Origin: Paracoccaceae bacterium
GTDB taxonomy: Bacteria; Pseudomonadota; Alphaproteobacteria; Rhodobacterales; Rhodobacteraceae
Assembly (NCBI GenBank): GCA_026982255.1
Contig: JALSHL010000310.1
Location: 1-8,137, forward strand
DNA length: 8,137 bases
Reading direction: 5' to 3'
Shown here in pieces: positions 1-6,924 of this stretch (positions are counted from its first letter, which is position 1; every line of letters begins with the position of its first letter). A program made the translations under genes and the position numbers. The notes under the pieces were generated by a model. The model did not search any database and was not told the origin of the DNA. It saw nothing but the letters and a program-made list of their open reading frames with translations.

Positions 1-553
1 TGGTGGAAAGGGCAATCACCGGCATCACCAGATATTGCCACTGCCCCCCGTTCCAGCCCCCGCCGGGCAACCACCCCAGCCAAAGGGTAAAGACGATCAA
101 CAGCAGTGGCGCCATGACAAAGTTCGGCAAGACCTGCGCTCCGACCGCCACGCCGCTGGCGACATAATCAATCACACTGTTCTGCCGGATCGCCGCAATT
201 GCCCCGAGCGTAACGCCGACAGAAACTGCAACGATAAAAGAAATGCCTCCGTATTTCAGCGTGATCGGGAAACCCTGCGCGATGATCTCGTTCACGCTGC
301 GGTCCTTGTATTTGAACGAGGGGCCAAAATCGAAATGAGCGACCACCCCCCAGGTGTAGTTGACAATCTGCTTCCACAGCGGCTGGTCCAGCCCGTATTT
401 CGCTTCGATATTTGCCAGAACCTGCGGCGGCAAGGGCCGCTCGGATGTGAACGGGCCACCCGGAGCCGCGTGCATCAGCAGGAAGGAGATGACAATCAGG
501 ATCAGCAAGGTAGGAATAGCCAGAGCGATCCGTTTAATCACGTAGTTCAGCAT
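1..553 (-). CDS. oppB: Oligopeptide ABC transporter permease OppB (N-terminal 184 residues, truncated by window edge)
   Basis: This is an inner-membrane permease of a peptide importer, expected to pair with an OppC-type permease and OppD/OppF ATPases to move peptides delivered by the binding protein encoded just upstream. Translating from the ATG at 553 gives 184 codons that stay open to the edge. The family is usually about 300-310 residues, so the C-terminal part with the EAA loop is missing from the window. It begins MLNYVIKRIALAIPTLL, a basic stretch running into a first membrane segment at about residues 8-29. A periplasmic region of about 70 residues follows, with the OppB-type segment DFGPSFKYKDRSVNEI at about 75-90. 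Further hydrophobic segments lie at about 102-122 and 143-161. The gene follows oppA after a 103-base gap holding a stem-loop, and only a weak AGG ribosome binding site precedes the ATG. DppB and other peptide or nickel permeases are relatives, but the OppA-type neighbour favours OppB. Confidence 0.9.
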   Translation of the reverse strand, partial: MLNYVIKRIALAIPTLLILIVISFLLMHAAPGGPFTSERPLPPQVLANIEAKYGLDQPLWKQIVNYTWGVVAHFDFGPSFKYKDRSVNEIIAQGFPITLKYGGISFIVAVSVGVTLGAIAAIRQNSVIDYVASGVAVGAQVLPNFVMAPLLLIVFTLWLGWLPGGGWNGGQWQYLVMPVIALST

Positions 554-610
554 GTCGCAAACCTATGAGAAATTTCTGTCCGGCGTATTGTCCCGAACCG
601 ACATATGCGA

Positions 611-638
611 AGCACCGCGCGGATAAAGGCGCGGTGCT
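611..638 (-). terminator. GC-rich stem-loop between oppA and oppB (partial terminator or mRNA-stabilising hairpin)
   Basis: A perfect 10-bp inverted repeat has arms at 611-620 (AGCACCGCGC) and 629-638 (GCGCGGTGCT), separated by an 8-base loop. In the minus-strand transcript it begins 18 bases after the oppA stop codon. The bases that follow it read TCGCATATGT, so there is no clear U-tract and it is not a textbook intrinsic terminator. Stem-loops just after the binding-protein gene are common in ABC import operons. They can protect the 3' end of the binding-protein message or partly terminate transcription, so that the binding protein outnumbers the permeases. The hairpin is seen directly; that role is inferred. 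Confidence 0.6.
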
Positions 639-656
639 CCAGTTCAGATGACGCTG

Positions 657-2285
657 CTATTCGGCAACCTTGTAGAGGTTACGCGAATACCAGTTCTGCT
701 CGACGTTGTTATAGGGCCAGCCCTTAACATTCGGTTTGAGCATGAACACACCGGTGTAGTGATACACGGGGATCAGCGGCATTTCTTCGGCCAGGATCTG
801 CTCGACACGGGTGTAGTTGGCACTCGGGTCTGCCAGAGTTTTGGCTTCGGCCATCAGCGCATCAACTTCGGCATTGCTGTATTTGCCGTCATTGTAGCCC
901 GATTTCGAAGTCAGCAGGTCGAGGAAAGTAGAGGCCTCGTTGTAGTCGCCACACCAGCCACCGCGTGCAACCTGGAAGTTGCCGTCGTTGCGGTTCTGCA
1001 GGAATGTTTTCCATTCCATGTTTGCCAGCGTTGCTTCGACACCGAGTTTCTGTTTCCACATCTGGGTCATCGCGATAGCGATTTTCTTGTGACCTTCGGA
1101 TGTGTTGTAGAGCACCTCGATCTGCAGCGGGTTGTCTTTGCCGTAACCGGCAGCCGCCAGCAGCTCGACAGCCTTCGCATCACGCTCCGCCTGTGTCATC
1201 TGGCCGAACGGCACATCAGGCACTTCGAAGCCGGCAGTCGCGCCAGGCGTGAAGGTGAAGGCCGGGATCTGGCCAGCCTGCAGGATGTTCTCGGTAATGA
1301 CCGAGCGATCCAGTGCATAGGACAGGGCCTGACGAACGCGAACGTCTTTCAAGGCTTCCGGACCATCGTCACGCAGGTTGAAGGTATAATAGTAAGTGCA
1401 CAGGCGCGGGAACGAGGTTGCCTCGTCCGGATATTCCGCTTTCAGGCGCAGGAACTGGCCCGACGGCACCGTGCCGCGATCCAGCTCGCCGGCCAGATAA
1501 CGGGTCAGATCGGTGTTTTCGTCGTTGATGACCAGCGTTACAACCTTGTCGATGATGGTTGCATCGTTGTTCCAGTACATCGGGTTGCGTTCACGCACCA
1601 TGCGCTCCTGCGGGACATGCTCGGTCAGAACATAGGCGCCGTTGGAAACGATGTTTTCCGGCTTGGTCCAGTCGTCACCGTATTTCTCGATCACCCAGCT
1701 CGGGGTCGGGAAGGTGCTGGCATGCGTGGTCATGGCCGCAAAATAGGGCAGCGAGGCCGAGAGTTTCACCTCGAAGGTGTAATCGTCAACCGCACGAACA
1801 CCGAGGGTTTCGGGATCGGCCTCACCGGCCAGAACCGGACCAACGCCTTCGATCGCCATGATTTCGGCGAACCAGGAATAGGGCGAAGCCGTTTCCGGGT
1901 CGGCCAGACGACGCCAGGCGTAAACGAAATCATTCGCGGTTACCGGCGTGCCGTCAGACCATTTCGCGTCTTTGCGCAGGGTAAAGGTATAGACGTTTTT
2001 CTCGTCATTCGTGGTAAAGCCTGTGGCTACACCGGGAACGAGATTGCCGTCGGCATCCTGGTTCATCAGACCCTCGAAAAGGTCGCGGATCACGTCGGAA
2101 CCGCTGACGTCTTCGACGATCTGCGGATCGAGCGAGGAAACCTCGTCCAGAACGCTATAGGTAAATGTCTGGTCTTCAGCCAGAACCTCTCCGGTTACAG
2201 GGTGGGTTTTGGCAGCAAGAACCGGCGATGCCGCCAGACTTGCCGCGACAAAACCCGCCGCCAGAGCCTTGGAAAAATAGCTCAT
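657..2285 (-). CDS. oppA: Periplasmic oligopeptide-binding protein OppA (SBP family 5)
   Basis: This protein captures peptides in the periplasm and passes them to the Opp permease. It has 542 residues, close to the usual OppA length. The N-terminus is a Sec signal peptide: K6, a hydrophobic stretch at 7-23, and a signal peptidase I site near VLA-A (after A24 or A25). There is no lipobox cysteine, so a soluble periplasmic protein is expected. The family-5 fold is visible in SLDPQ (51-55), LFEGL (69-73), TFTLRKDAKWSDGTPV (100-115) and the C-terminal GGWCGDYNE (442-450). By eye alignment to E. coli OppA, D447 matches the Asp that binds the peptide alpha-amino group. R432 and R441 match Arg404 and Arg413, which bind peptide carboxylates. 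C296 and C445, the only two cysteines, match the known disulfide. A general oligopeptide ligand is therefore likely. MppA, a murein-peptide-binding paralogue, is the main alternative. The start is set by a strong ribosome binding site. Confidence 0.94.
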   Translation of the reverse strand: MSYFSKALAAGFVAASLAASPVLAAKTHPVTGEVLAEDQTFTYSVLDEVSSLDPQIVEDVSGSDVIRDLFEGLMNQDADGNLVPGVATGFTTNDEKNVYTFTLRKDAKWSDGTPVTANDFVYAWRRLADPETASPYSWFAEIMAIEGVGPVLAGEADPETLGVRAVDDYTFEVKLSASLPYFAAMTTHASTFPTPSWVIEKYGDDWTKPENIVSNGAYVLTEHVPQERMVRERNPMYWNNDATIIDKVVTLVINDENTDLTRYLAGELDRGTVPSGQFLRLKAEYPDEATSFPRLCTYYYTFNLRDDGPEALKDVRVRQALSYALDRSVITENILQAGQIPAFTFTPGATAGFEVPDVPFGQMTQAERDAKAVELLAAAGYGKDNPLQIEVLYNTSEGHKKIAIAMTQMWKQKLGVEATLANMEWKTFLQNRNDGNFQVARGGWCGDYNEASTFLDLLTSKSGYNDGKYSNAEVDALMAEAKTLADPSANYTRVEQILAEEMPLIPVYHYTGVFMLKPNVKGWPYNNVEQNWYSRNLYKVAE

Positions 2286-2292
2286 GTTTCAT

Positions 2293-2300
2293 CCTCCTTA
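2293..2300 (-). promoter_or_regulatory. Near-consensus Shine-Dalgarno site of oppA
   Basis: On the minus strand this reads TAAGGAGG, fully complementary to the 3' end of 16S rRNA, and lies 7 bases before the ATG at 2285. It is the strongest ribosome binding site in the window, which fits a binding protein needed in excess. It also fixes the start: the ATG immediately after the site is out of frame and too close. Confidence 0.85.
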
Positions 2301-2379
2301 TGGATACAAATTGTTGGTCCACACGGCGCAGGTCGAATGCCCGCACCCATTTTTCAAGCAAACCATCGCGACACTTTGC

Positions 2380-2393
2380 CCTAGGTTCCGAGG
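2380..2393. repeat. Imperfect 14-bp dyad, possible operator upstream of oppA
   Basis: The sequence CCTAGGTTCCGAGG is a near palindrome: five base pairs on each side (CCT and GG paired with CC and AGG), with mismatches at the fourth position and at the centre. It lies about 95 bases upstream of the oppA start and overlaps the spacer of the weak promoter candidate. That position would suit a regulator site. A dyad of this length can occur by chance, and no known operator consensus is recognised. Confidence 0.3.
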
Positions 2394-2488
2394 CCGTTCA
2401 ACCACTTCCCTGACGTAAACGTGATTTTGTCACCGGGTTTCATTCAATACTTCTGAAGGATGTCGGGCAGGCGACTGTTGACAGCACG

Positions 2489-3790
2489 CTACAACCTGTC
2501 GCGGAGGCTGAACCAGGTCATAGCCAGAACCAGCATCGGCAGGCGCAACAGTGTCCCGCCCGGAAACCGTCTGGTCGGCACGCTGGCCATGATATCGAAA
2601 CGCTCCGCAACGCCGCTGATCGCCTCGGCCATCAGTTTTCCCGCGAGCGTTGCCATGGCAACCCCGTGCCCAGAATACCCCGACGCCGACAGGATATTCG
2701 GCGTGATCCGGCGAAAATCCGGCATCCGGTTCATCGTGATCCCCAGCGTTCCGCCCCAGGCATAGTCGATCTTCGTATCCGCCAGTTGCGGGTAAATCTC
2801 CAACATCGGCGCGCGCGCTTTCTCCGCAAGGTTTTCGGGAAATTTGTAGCCGTAGCTCTCACCACCGCCGAACAGCAGGCGGTTATCCTCGGACAGCCGA
2901 TAATAGTTCACCACAAATTTGCTGTCGGCCACGGCAACATCATCGCGGATCAGTGCACGCGCCCTATCTTCGCCAAGTGGCTCTGTCGCCACAATAAAGT
3001 TGTTGATCGGCATGACATGCGCTGCGGTTTCCGGCTCCATCGTGCCCAGATAGCCGTTGCAACCCAGCGCCACATACCGCGCCGAAACCGTTCCCGCAGG
3101 CGTCACAACCGCGGCCGGCTCGCCATGCCCGATCCGCGTTACCCGTGTTTCCTCGAACATGCGCACACCGGCGCGCGCACAAGCAACCGCCAACCCGAGC
3201 GCGAAATTCAGCGGATGCAGATGCCCCGCGCCCCAGTCCATCGAGCCGCCGCAATAGGCATCCGTCCCCAGCGCCGCACGAATAGCCTCGCCATCAAGCG
3301 CCTCGATTTGCCCGTAGCCATATTCGTTCTGCAATTTTTCAACATAATCGAAAGTGTGGTGCAGATGCTTAGGCTTCAACTCGGCGTGCATCACACCGGG
3401 TTTGTAGGCACAATCAATCTTGTGGCGCGCAATCAACTCGCGCACCGTCCCCTTGGACTCCTCGCCCATATCCCAAAGCTGGCGGGCATGTTCCTTGCCA
3501 ACCATTTTCTCCAGTTCGTCCTGCTCCACCCGTTGGCCAGAGCCAACCTGCCCGCCATTGCGCCCCGAAGCACCAAAGCCAAGCCGCTGTGCCTCCAGCA
3601 ACACAACATCGAAGCCCCGTTCGGCCAGATGCAGCGCCGTTGACAAGCCCGTGTAGCCCCCACCAACCACGCAGACATCACAGGATATATTCCCGTCAAG
3701 CGACGGAAATTTCTCCAGAAACCTGCCCGTTGCTGTATAGTAGGAGTCGGGATATTCCCCCTGCCGGTCATTGATTGTCAGCAAATCCAT
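2489..3790 (-). CDS. puuB: FAD-dependent gamma-glutamylputrescine oxidoreductase (PuuB-like)
   Basis: By family and context this oxidises the secondary amine of gamma-glutamylputrescine with O2, giving gamma-glutamyl-gamma-aminobutyraldehyde, ammonia and H2O2 in the cytoplasm. It has 433 residues, a normal length for DAO-fold amine oxidases. The FAD-binding Rossmann motif is VVGGGYTGLSTA (41-52), followed by the strand-ending acidic E67 and then GASGRNGGQ (73-81), a typical contact loop of this family. GHLHP (189-193) and the C-terminal GYSGHGVAMATLAGKLMAEAI (371-391) are also characteristic. The chosen ATG at 3790 overlaps the puuA stop as TGATG. The frame remains open 32 codons further upstream, but that part lies inside puuA. 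There is no good Shine-Dalgarno sequence at this ATG, so reinitiation after puuA is likely. Other members of the family act on sarcosine, glycine or similar amines, so the substrate assignment rests mainly on the adjacent puuA. Confidence 0.85.
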   Translation of the reverse strand: MDLLTINDRQGEYPDSYYTATGRFLEKFPSLDGNISCDVCVVGGGYTGLSTALHLAERGFDVVLLEAQRLGFGASGRNGGQVGSGQRVEQDELEKMVGKEHARQLWDMGEESKGTVRELIARHKIDCAYKPGVMHAELKPKHLHHTFDYVEKLQNEYGYGQIEALDGEAIRAALGTDAYCGGSMDWGAGHLHPLNFALGLAVACARAGVRMFEETRVTRIGHGEPAAVVTPAGTVSARYVALGCNGYLGTMEPETAAHVMPINNFIVATEPLGEDRARALIRDDVAVADSKFVVNYYRLSEDNRLLFGGGESYGYKFPENLAEKARAPMLEIYPQLADTKIDYAWGGTLGITMNRMPDFRRITPNILSASGYSGHGVAMATLAGKLMAEAISGVAERFDIMASVPTRRFPGGTLLRLPMLVLAMTWFSLRDRL

Positions 3791-5157
3791 CAAACGTTCA
3801 GAAGCAGATGCTCCCGCTCCCATGGTGAAATAACGGCCAGAAAGGCTTCTGCCTCGTGGCGTTTGATGGCAGTATAGACAGAGCAAAACTCCTCGCCCAG
3901 AACCCCGGCCAGTTCCGGCGCTTCGTCAAACAGCTCCAACCCGCGCATCAGGGAACGTGGCAAGGCATGGGGCTGCTCGTAAGCCTCCCCTGTCAGCGGC
4001 TCACGCGGTTTCAGCCCGTTTTTCATCCCCAGATAGCCACACGCCAACGAGGCCGCGAGCGCCAGATAAGGGTTGGAGTCCATCCCCACCACACGGTTTT
4101 CAACGCGCCGCGCCGCATCCGAGGAAATCGGAATACGAATACCCGTCGTGCGGTTATCCGCCCCCCACTCCAGATTGATCGGCGCGGACCCCGAAGCCAC
4201 AAACCGGCGATAGGAATTTACATAGGGCGCGAAAAAGCTGATTGCGTGCGGGATGTACTTTTGCTGTCCGGCAATGAACCTGAAAAACAGTTCCGTTTCC
4301 GAGCCATCCGGCGCCGTGAATACATTATGCCCGTCCGCATCCACAATCGACTGGTGGATGTGCATGGCGCTGCCCGGCTCGTCCTGCATCGGTTTCGCCA
4401 TAAAGGTGGCAAAACAATCGTTGCGAAACGCCGCCTCGCGGATCAACCGTTTGAAATAGAACACCTGATCGGCCAGAACCACCGGATCGCCATGGACGAG
4501 GTTGATCTCGATCTGGCCCGCACCGCCCTCCTGAATGATGGTGTCGATCTCGTATCCCTGCGCCTCGGCGAAATCGTAAATATCGTCGATCACCTTGCCG
4601 TATTCATCCACCGCCGCCATGGAATAGGCCTGCCGCGAAACCACCCGCCGCCCCGTCCGCCCCATCGGCGGCTCGATCGGTTGTGCCGGATCAAGGTTCG
4701 GTTTGGTCAGATAGAATTCGATTTCCGGTGCGACAACCGGCGTCCATCCCTCGGCCTTGTAAAGGTCCAGCACCCGCCTCAGCACATTACGCGGCGCAAG
4801 GCCGATGGGGTTTCCGTCCAGATCGACCACATCGTGGATCACCTGCACCGTCACATCATCGGCCCATGGCGCGGCAACGGCGGTCGAGTAATCCGGCTTC
4901 AACACCATGTCGGATTCGGTCCACTGGTTCTCGATCTCCATATCGACATAATCGCCGGCAATAGTCTGGTAAAAAATCGAGGTCGGCAGGAACGTCCGTT
5001 CCATCCGGTTGAAGGTGGACGAAGGCATCGCCTTGCCGCGCGACATGCCGACGATGTCGGCGATGATGCACTCGACCTCTTCGATCCGGCGGCCGTCCAG
5101 CCATTCTTGCGTCGCCTCGGGAAACTTCGAGACATAATTAACAGGCTTGCGTGCCAT
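3790..5157 (-). CDS. puuA: Gamma-glutamylputrescine synthetase (PuuA-like, glutamine synthetase fold)
   Basis: This is an ATP-dependent ligase joining glutamate through its gamma-carboxyl to an amine, probably putrescine. It has 455 residues, close to E. coli PuuA and GlnA. Glutamine-synthetase motifs appear in order: EIEFY (145-149, metal ligands E145 and E147), QEGGAGQIE (209-217, E210 and E217), GSAMHIHQS (262-270, metal ligand H266), NRTTGIRIP (335-343, R336 and R341) and ENR (353-355). By eye alignment, the Glu-flap glutamate that handles ammonium in true glutamine synthetase (Salmonella Glu327) is S324 here. The adenylylation-loop motif NLYDLP is absent, and that region reads EAYEQPHALP. 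Both points favour an amine ligase over a glutamine synthetase. The start is the ATG at 5157, preceded by AAGGA 6 bases away. The open frame extends to 5313, but that extension lies inside speB. The gene ends in a one-base overlap with puuB. Confidence 0.88.
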   Translation of the reverse strand: MARKPVNYVSKFPEATQEWLDGRRIEEVECIIADIVGMSRGKAMPSSTFNRMERTFLPTSIFYQTIAGDYVDMEIENQWTESDMVLKPDYSTAVAAPWADDVTVQVIHDVVDLDGNPIGLAPRNVLRRVLDLYKAEGWTPVVAPEIEFYLTKPNLDPAQPIEPPMGRTGRRVVSRQAYSMAAVDEYGKVIDDIYDFAEAQGYEIDTIIQEGGAGQIEINLVHGDPVVLADQVFYFKRLIREAAFRNDCFATFMAKPMQDEPGSAMHIHQSIVDADGHNVFTAPDGSETELFFRFIAGQQKYIPHAISFFAPYVNSYRRFVASGSAPINLEWGADNRTTGIRIPISSDAARRVENRVVGMDSNPYLALAASLACGYLGMKNGLKPREPLTGEAYEQPHALPRSLMRGLELFDEAPELAGVLGEEFCSVYTAIKRHEAEAFLAVISPWEREHLLLNV

Positions 5158-5163
5158 GATTTT

Positions 5164-5168
5164 TCCTT
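5164..5168 (-). promoter_or_regulatory. Shine-Dalgarno site that fixes the puuA start
   Basis: The minus strand reads AAGGA with 6 bases to the ATG at 5157, and its first A is the last base of the speB TAA stop. It supports the start beginning MARKPVNYV over upstream in-frame starts inside speB, which would need a long overlap. Confidence 0.65.
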
Positions 5169-6130
5169 TACAGCCGCCCGATAGGTTTGCCCTTGGCGCC
5201 ATTTTTTTGCGCCAGCAGACACAACCAGTCATGCGCCACCGTCGCGGCGGCAATTGCGGTAATTTCGGCGTGGTCATATGGCGGCGACACCTCGACCACG
5301 TCCATGCCGACAAGGTTAAGCGAACCGAGGCCGCGTATCAACTCCAGCGCCTGCCAGCTTGCCAGCCCGCCGGCAACCGGTGTGCCGGTGCCGGGCGCAA
5401 AAGCCGGGTCCAGCCCGTCCACGTCGAAGGAAATATAGACCGGTGCGGCCCCTGCCCGCTCCTTGATGATCTCCAGCGCCGCATCGATACCGTTGCGATG
5501 CACCCACGGCGCGGTCAGGATTTCAAAACCGTGGTCGCTGTCGTTATAGGTGCGCAAACCGATCTGGGTGGATTTCGACACGTCGATCACCCCCTCGGCC
5601 GCCGCGCGTCCAAACATGGTGCCATGATCGATGCCTCCGTGATCCTCCCATGTGTCGCAATGGGCATCGAACTGGATCAGGGCAATCGGCCCGTGCTTTT
5701 CGGCGTGTGCCTTCAACAGCGGATAGGCCACGAAATGATCGCCGCCAAAGGTCAGCATCTTCGCGCCGCTTGCCAGAATATGCGCCGCATGCGCCTGAAT
5801 ATCGACGGGAACCGAAGCCGCATCATGCGGGTTCAGCATACAATCGCCCCAGTCGATAACCGCCAGCGACTCGAACGGATCGAACCCGAAAGGGAAGGCC
5901 TCCAGCTCCGCCAGTTGCACCGAGGCCTCGCGAATGGCGCGTGGCCCCAGACGGCAACCGGAACGATAGGTCACCGCGCTGTCATAGGGCACGCCGCTGA
6001 CCACCACATCGACCCCTGCAAGATCGCGCGAATAACGCCGCCGCAGAAACGACAGCGCCCCGCCATAGGTCATCTCAACCCAGCGTTCCTTGTTGCCCCT
6101 GGCCCGAAATGCCTGATCGCCCGTTGCCAT
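5168..6130 (-). CDS. speB: Agmatinase-family ureohydrolase (SpeB-like)
   Basis: This is a cytoplasmic manganese enzyme that probably hydrolyses agmatine to putrescine and urea. It has 320 residues, near the usual agmatinase length. The arginase/agmatinase metal motifs are complete: GGDHF (129-133, H132), DAHCD (155-159, D155, H157, D159), and DVDGLDPAFAPGTGTP (236-251, D236 and D238). A later conserved segment is GMDVVEVSP (275-283). The start ATG at 6130 overlaps the potI stop as TAATG and is preceded by AAGGTGA; an upstream in-frame start lies inside potI. A 10-base gap separates it from puuA, whose expected substrate is this enzyme's product, which favours agmatine. Guanidinobutyrase and other guanidino-amine hydrolases share these motifs and cannot be excluded from sequence alone. 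Confidence 0.9.
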   Translation of the reverse strand: MATGDQAFRARGNKERWVEMTYGGALSFLRRRYSRDLAGVDVVVSGVPYDSAVTYRSGCRLGPRAIREASVQLAELEAFPFGFDPFESLAVIDWGDCMLNPHDAASVPVDIQAHAAHILASGAKMLTFGGDHFVAYPLLKAHAEKHGPIALIQFDAHCDTWEDHGGIDHGTMFGRAAAEGVIDVSKSTQIGLRTYNDSDHGFEILTAPWVHRNGIDAALEIIKERAGAAPVYISFDVDGLDPAFAPGTGTPVAGGLASWQALELIRGLGSLNLVGMDVVEVSPPYDHAEITAIAAATVAHDWLCLLAQKNGAKGKPIGRL

Positions 6131-6924
6131 TATGTCACCTTTTTGCGCATGAAAAACCACGATATTGTAATGCCTATCGCCACCGCCACCACAATCAGGG
6201 TTGCCAGCGCGTTGATATCAGGGCTGACCCCCAGCCGCACCTTGGAGAAAATCACCATCGGCAGGGTCGAGGCCCCGGGACCGGACACAAAACTCGCCAC
6301 CACCAGATCATCCAGCGACAGGGTAAAGGACAGCAACCAGCCCGAAATCAGTGCCGGCGCGATCATCGGCAAGGTGATGTCGAAAAACACCCGCAGGGGT
6401 TTCGCGCCCAGATCGGCCGCCGCCTCCTCGATTGAATCATCCATATCGGCCAGACGCGACTGCACCACAACGGCGACATAGGCCATACAGAAAGTCGTAT
6501 GCGCTATGATGATCGTCATGACCCCGCGCCCCCCGGGCCAGCCGATCAGCGCCTCCATCGCCACGAACAGCAACAGCAGCGACAGGCCGGTTATCACCTC
6601 GGGCATGACCAGTGGCGCCGTCACCATTCCGGTCAGCAACCCGCGCACCCGCACCCGCCCGAAACGGGTCAGCACCAGCGCCGCCATTGTTCCCAGAACC
6701 GTGGCCAGCGAGGCGCTTATCACCCCGATTTTCAGGCTGATCCACGCCGCGCCGAGGATCTGCGGATCGGTAAACAGCTCGCCATACCATTTGGTTGACC
6801 AGCCGCCCCAGACCGTCACCAGCTTGCTTTTGTTGAAGCTGAAAACAATCAGCGACGCGATGGGAATATACAGGAACAGAAATCCCGAAATCGCCACGAA
6901 CGGCAGGAAAAAACCGCGTTTCAT
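6130..6924 (-). CDS. potI: Polyamine ABC transporter permease (PotI-like)
   Basis: This is the second inner-membrane permease of a spermidine/putrescine-type importer, partnering the potH product and the potG-type ATPase. It has 264 residues, with about six hydrophobic segments at roughly 8-28, 65-87, 98-122, 133-155, 185-205 and 237-257. The cytoplasmic EAA loop that docks on the ATPase is EEAAADLGAKPL (166-177), followed by FFDITLPMIAPALISG (180-195), as in PotC and PotI. The segment SLDDLVVASFVSGPG (203-217) is also typical of this permease type. The ATG at 6924 overlaps the potH stop as TGATG and has AGGAGG 6 bases upstream. The longer open frame to 7050 lies within potH and is rejected. 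The presence of agmatinase and PuuA downstream points to agmatine or putrescine as cargo, but permease sequence does not define the substrate. Confidence 0.92.
   Translation of the reverse strand: MKRGFFLPFVAISGFLFLYIPIASLIVFSFNKSKLVTVWGGWSTKWYGELFTDPQILGAAWISLKIGVISASLATVLGTMAALVLTRFGRVRVRGLLTGMVTAPLVMPEVITGLSLLLLFVAMEALIGWPGGRGVMTIIIAHTTFCMAYVAVVVQSRLADMDDSIEEAAADLGAKPLRVFFDITLPMIAPALISGWLLSFTLSLDDLVVASFVSGPGASTLPMVIFSKVRLGVSPDINALATLIVVAVAIGITISWFFMRKKVT
6135..6141 (-). promoter_or_regulatory. Shine-Dalgarno site that fixes the speB start
   Basis: The minus strand reads AAGGTGA a few bases before the ATG at 6130, inside the last codons of potI. It supports this start over the in-frame ATG at 6160. 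Confidence 0.6.

Larger units (their letters stand above)
2286..2488. other. Intergenic region between puuB and oppA, probable oppA promoter region
   Basis: This 203-base stretch separates the end of puuB from the start of oppA and is the largest gap in the window. It is the likely site of an oppA promoter, but I see no strong -35/-10 pair. The best candidate is weak: on the minus strand TTGAAC, a 17-base spacer, then CAAAGT, with only three of six matches in the -10. I find no GC-rich hairpin followed by a T-tract after puuB; the short dyad CTGTTGACAG near 2476-2485 is too small. No open reading frame here has coding support. Confidence 0.5.

Noticed and set aside
35..568. Plus-strand frame of 177 codons at the window start
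   Set aside because: It is antisense to oppB, whose minus-strand translation gives clear membrane segments and OppB motifs; the plus-strand protein is low-complexity and Arg/Gln/Asp-rich.
648..2384. A 578-codon plus-strand open frame covering all of oppA in antisense
   Set aside because: The opposite strand encodes a complete, recognisable OppA with signal peptide and strong ribosome binding site. The plus-strand translation is rich in Arg, Val and His, has no recognisable domain, and is explained by codon bias that avoids CTA, TTA and TCA in oppA.
2476..2485. Short dyad CTGTTGACAG after puuB as a terminator, or its TTGACA as a plus-strand -35 box
   Set aside because: The stem is only 4 bp with no T-tract, and no -10 element lies at the right spacing on the plus strand, where there is also no gene to drive.
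3791..3886. A 32-codon N-terminal extension of puuB
   Set aside because: It lies within the conserved end of puuA; the family-typical start is the ATG overlapping the puuA stop.
3856..5184. A 442-codon plus-strand open frame antisense to puuA
   Set aside because: It is Arg/His-rich, has no recognisable motif, and shadows a clear glutamine-synthetase-fold gene.
5158..5313. N-terminal extension of the puuA frame beyond the ATG at 5157
   Set aside because: It lies inside the end of speB, reads as a Trp/Arg/Cys-rich shadow, and a suitable ribosome binding site points to the ATG at 5157.
5147..6481. A 444-codon plus-strand open frame antisense to speB and part of potI
   Set aside because: It spans two well-supported minus-strand genes and has no motif or plausible translation start signal.
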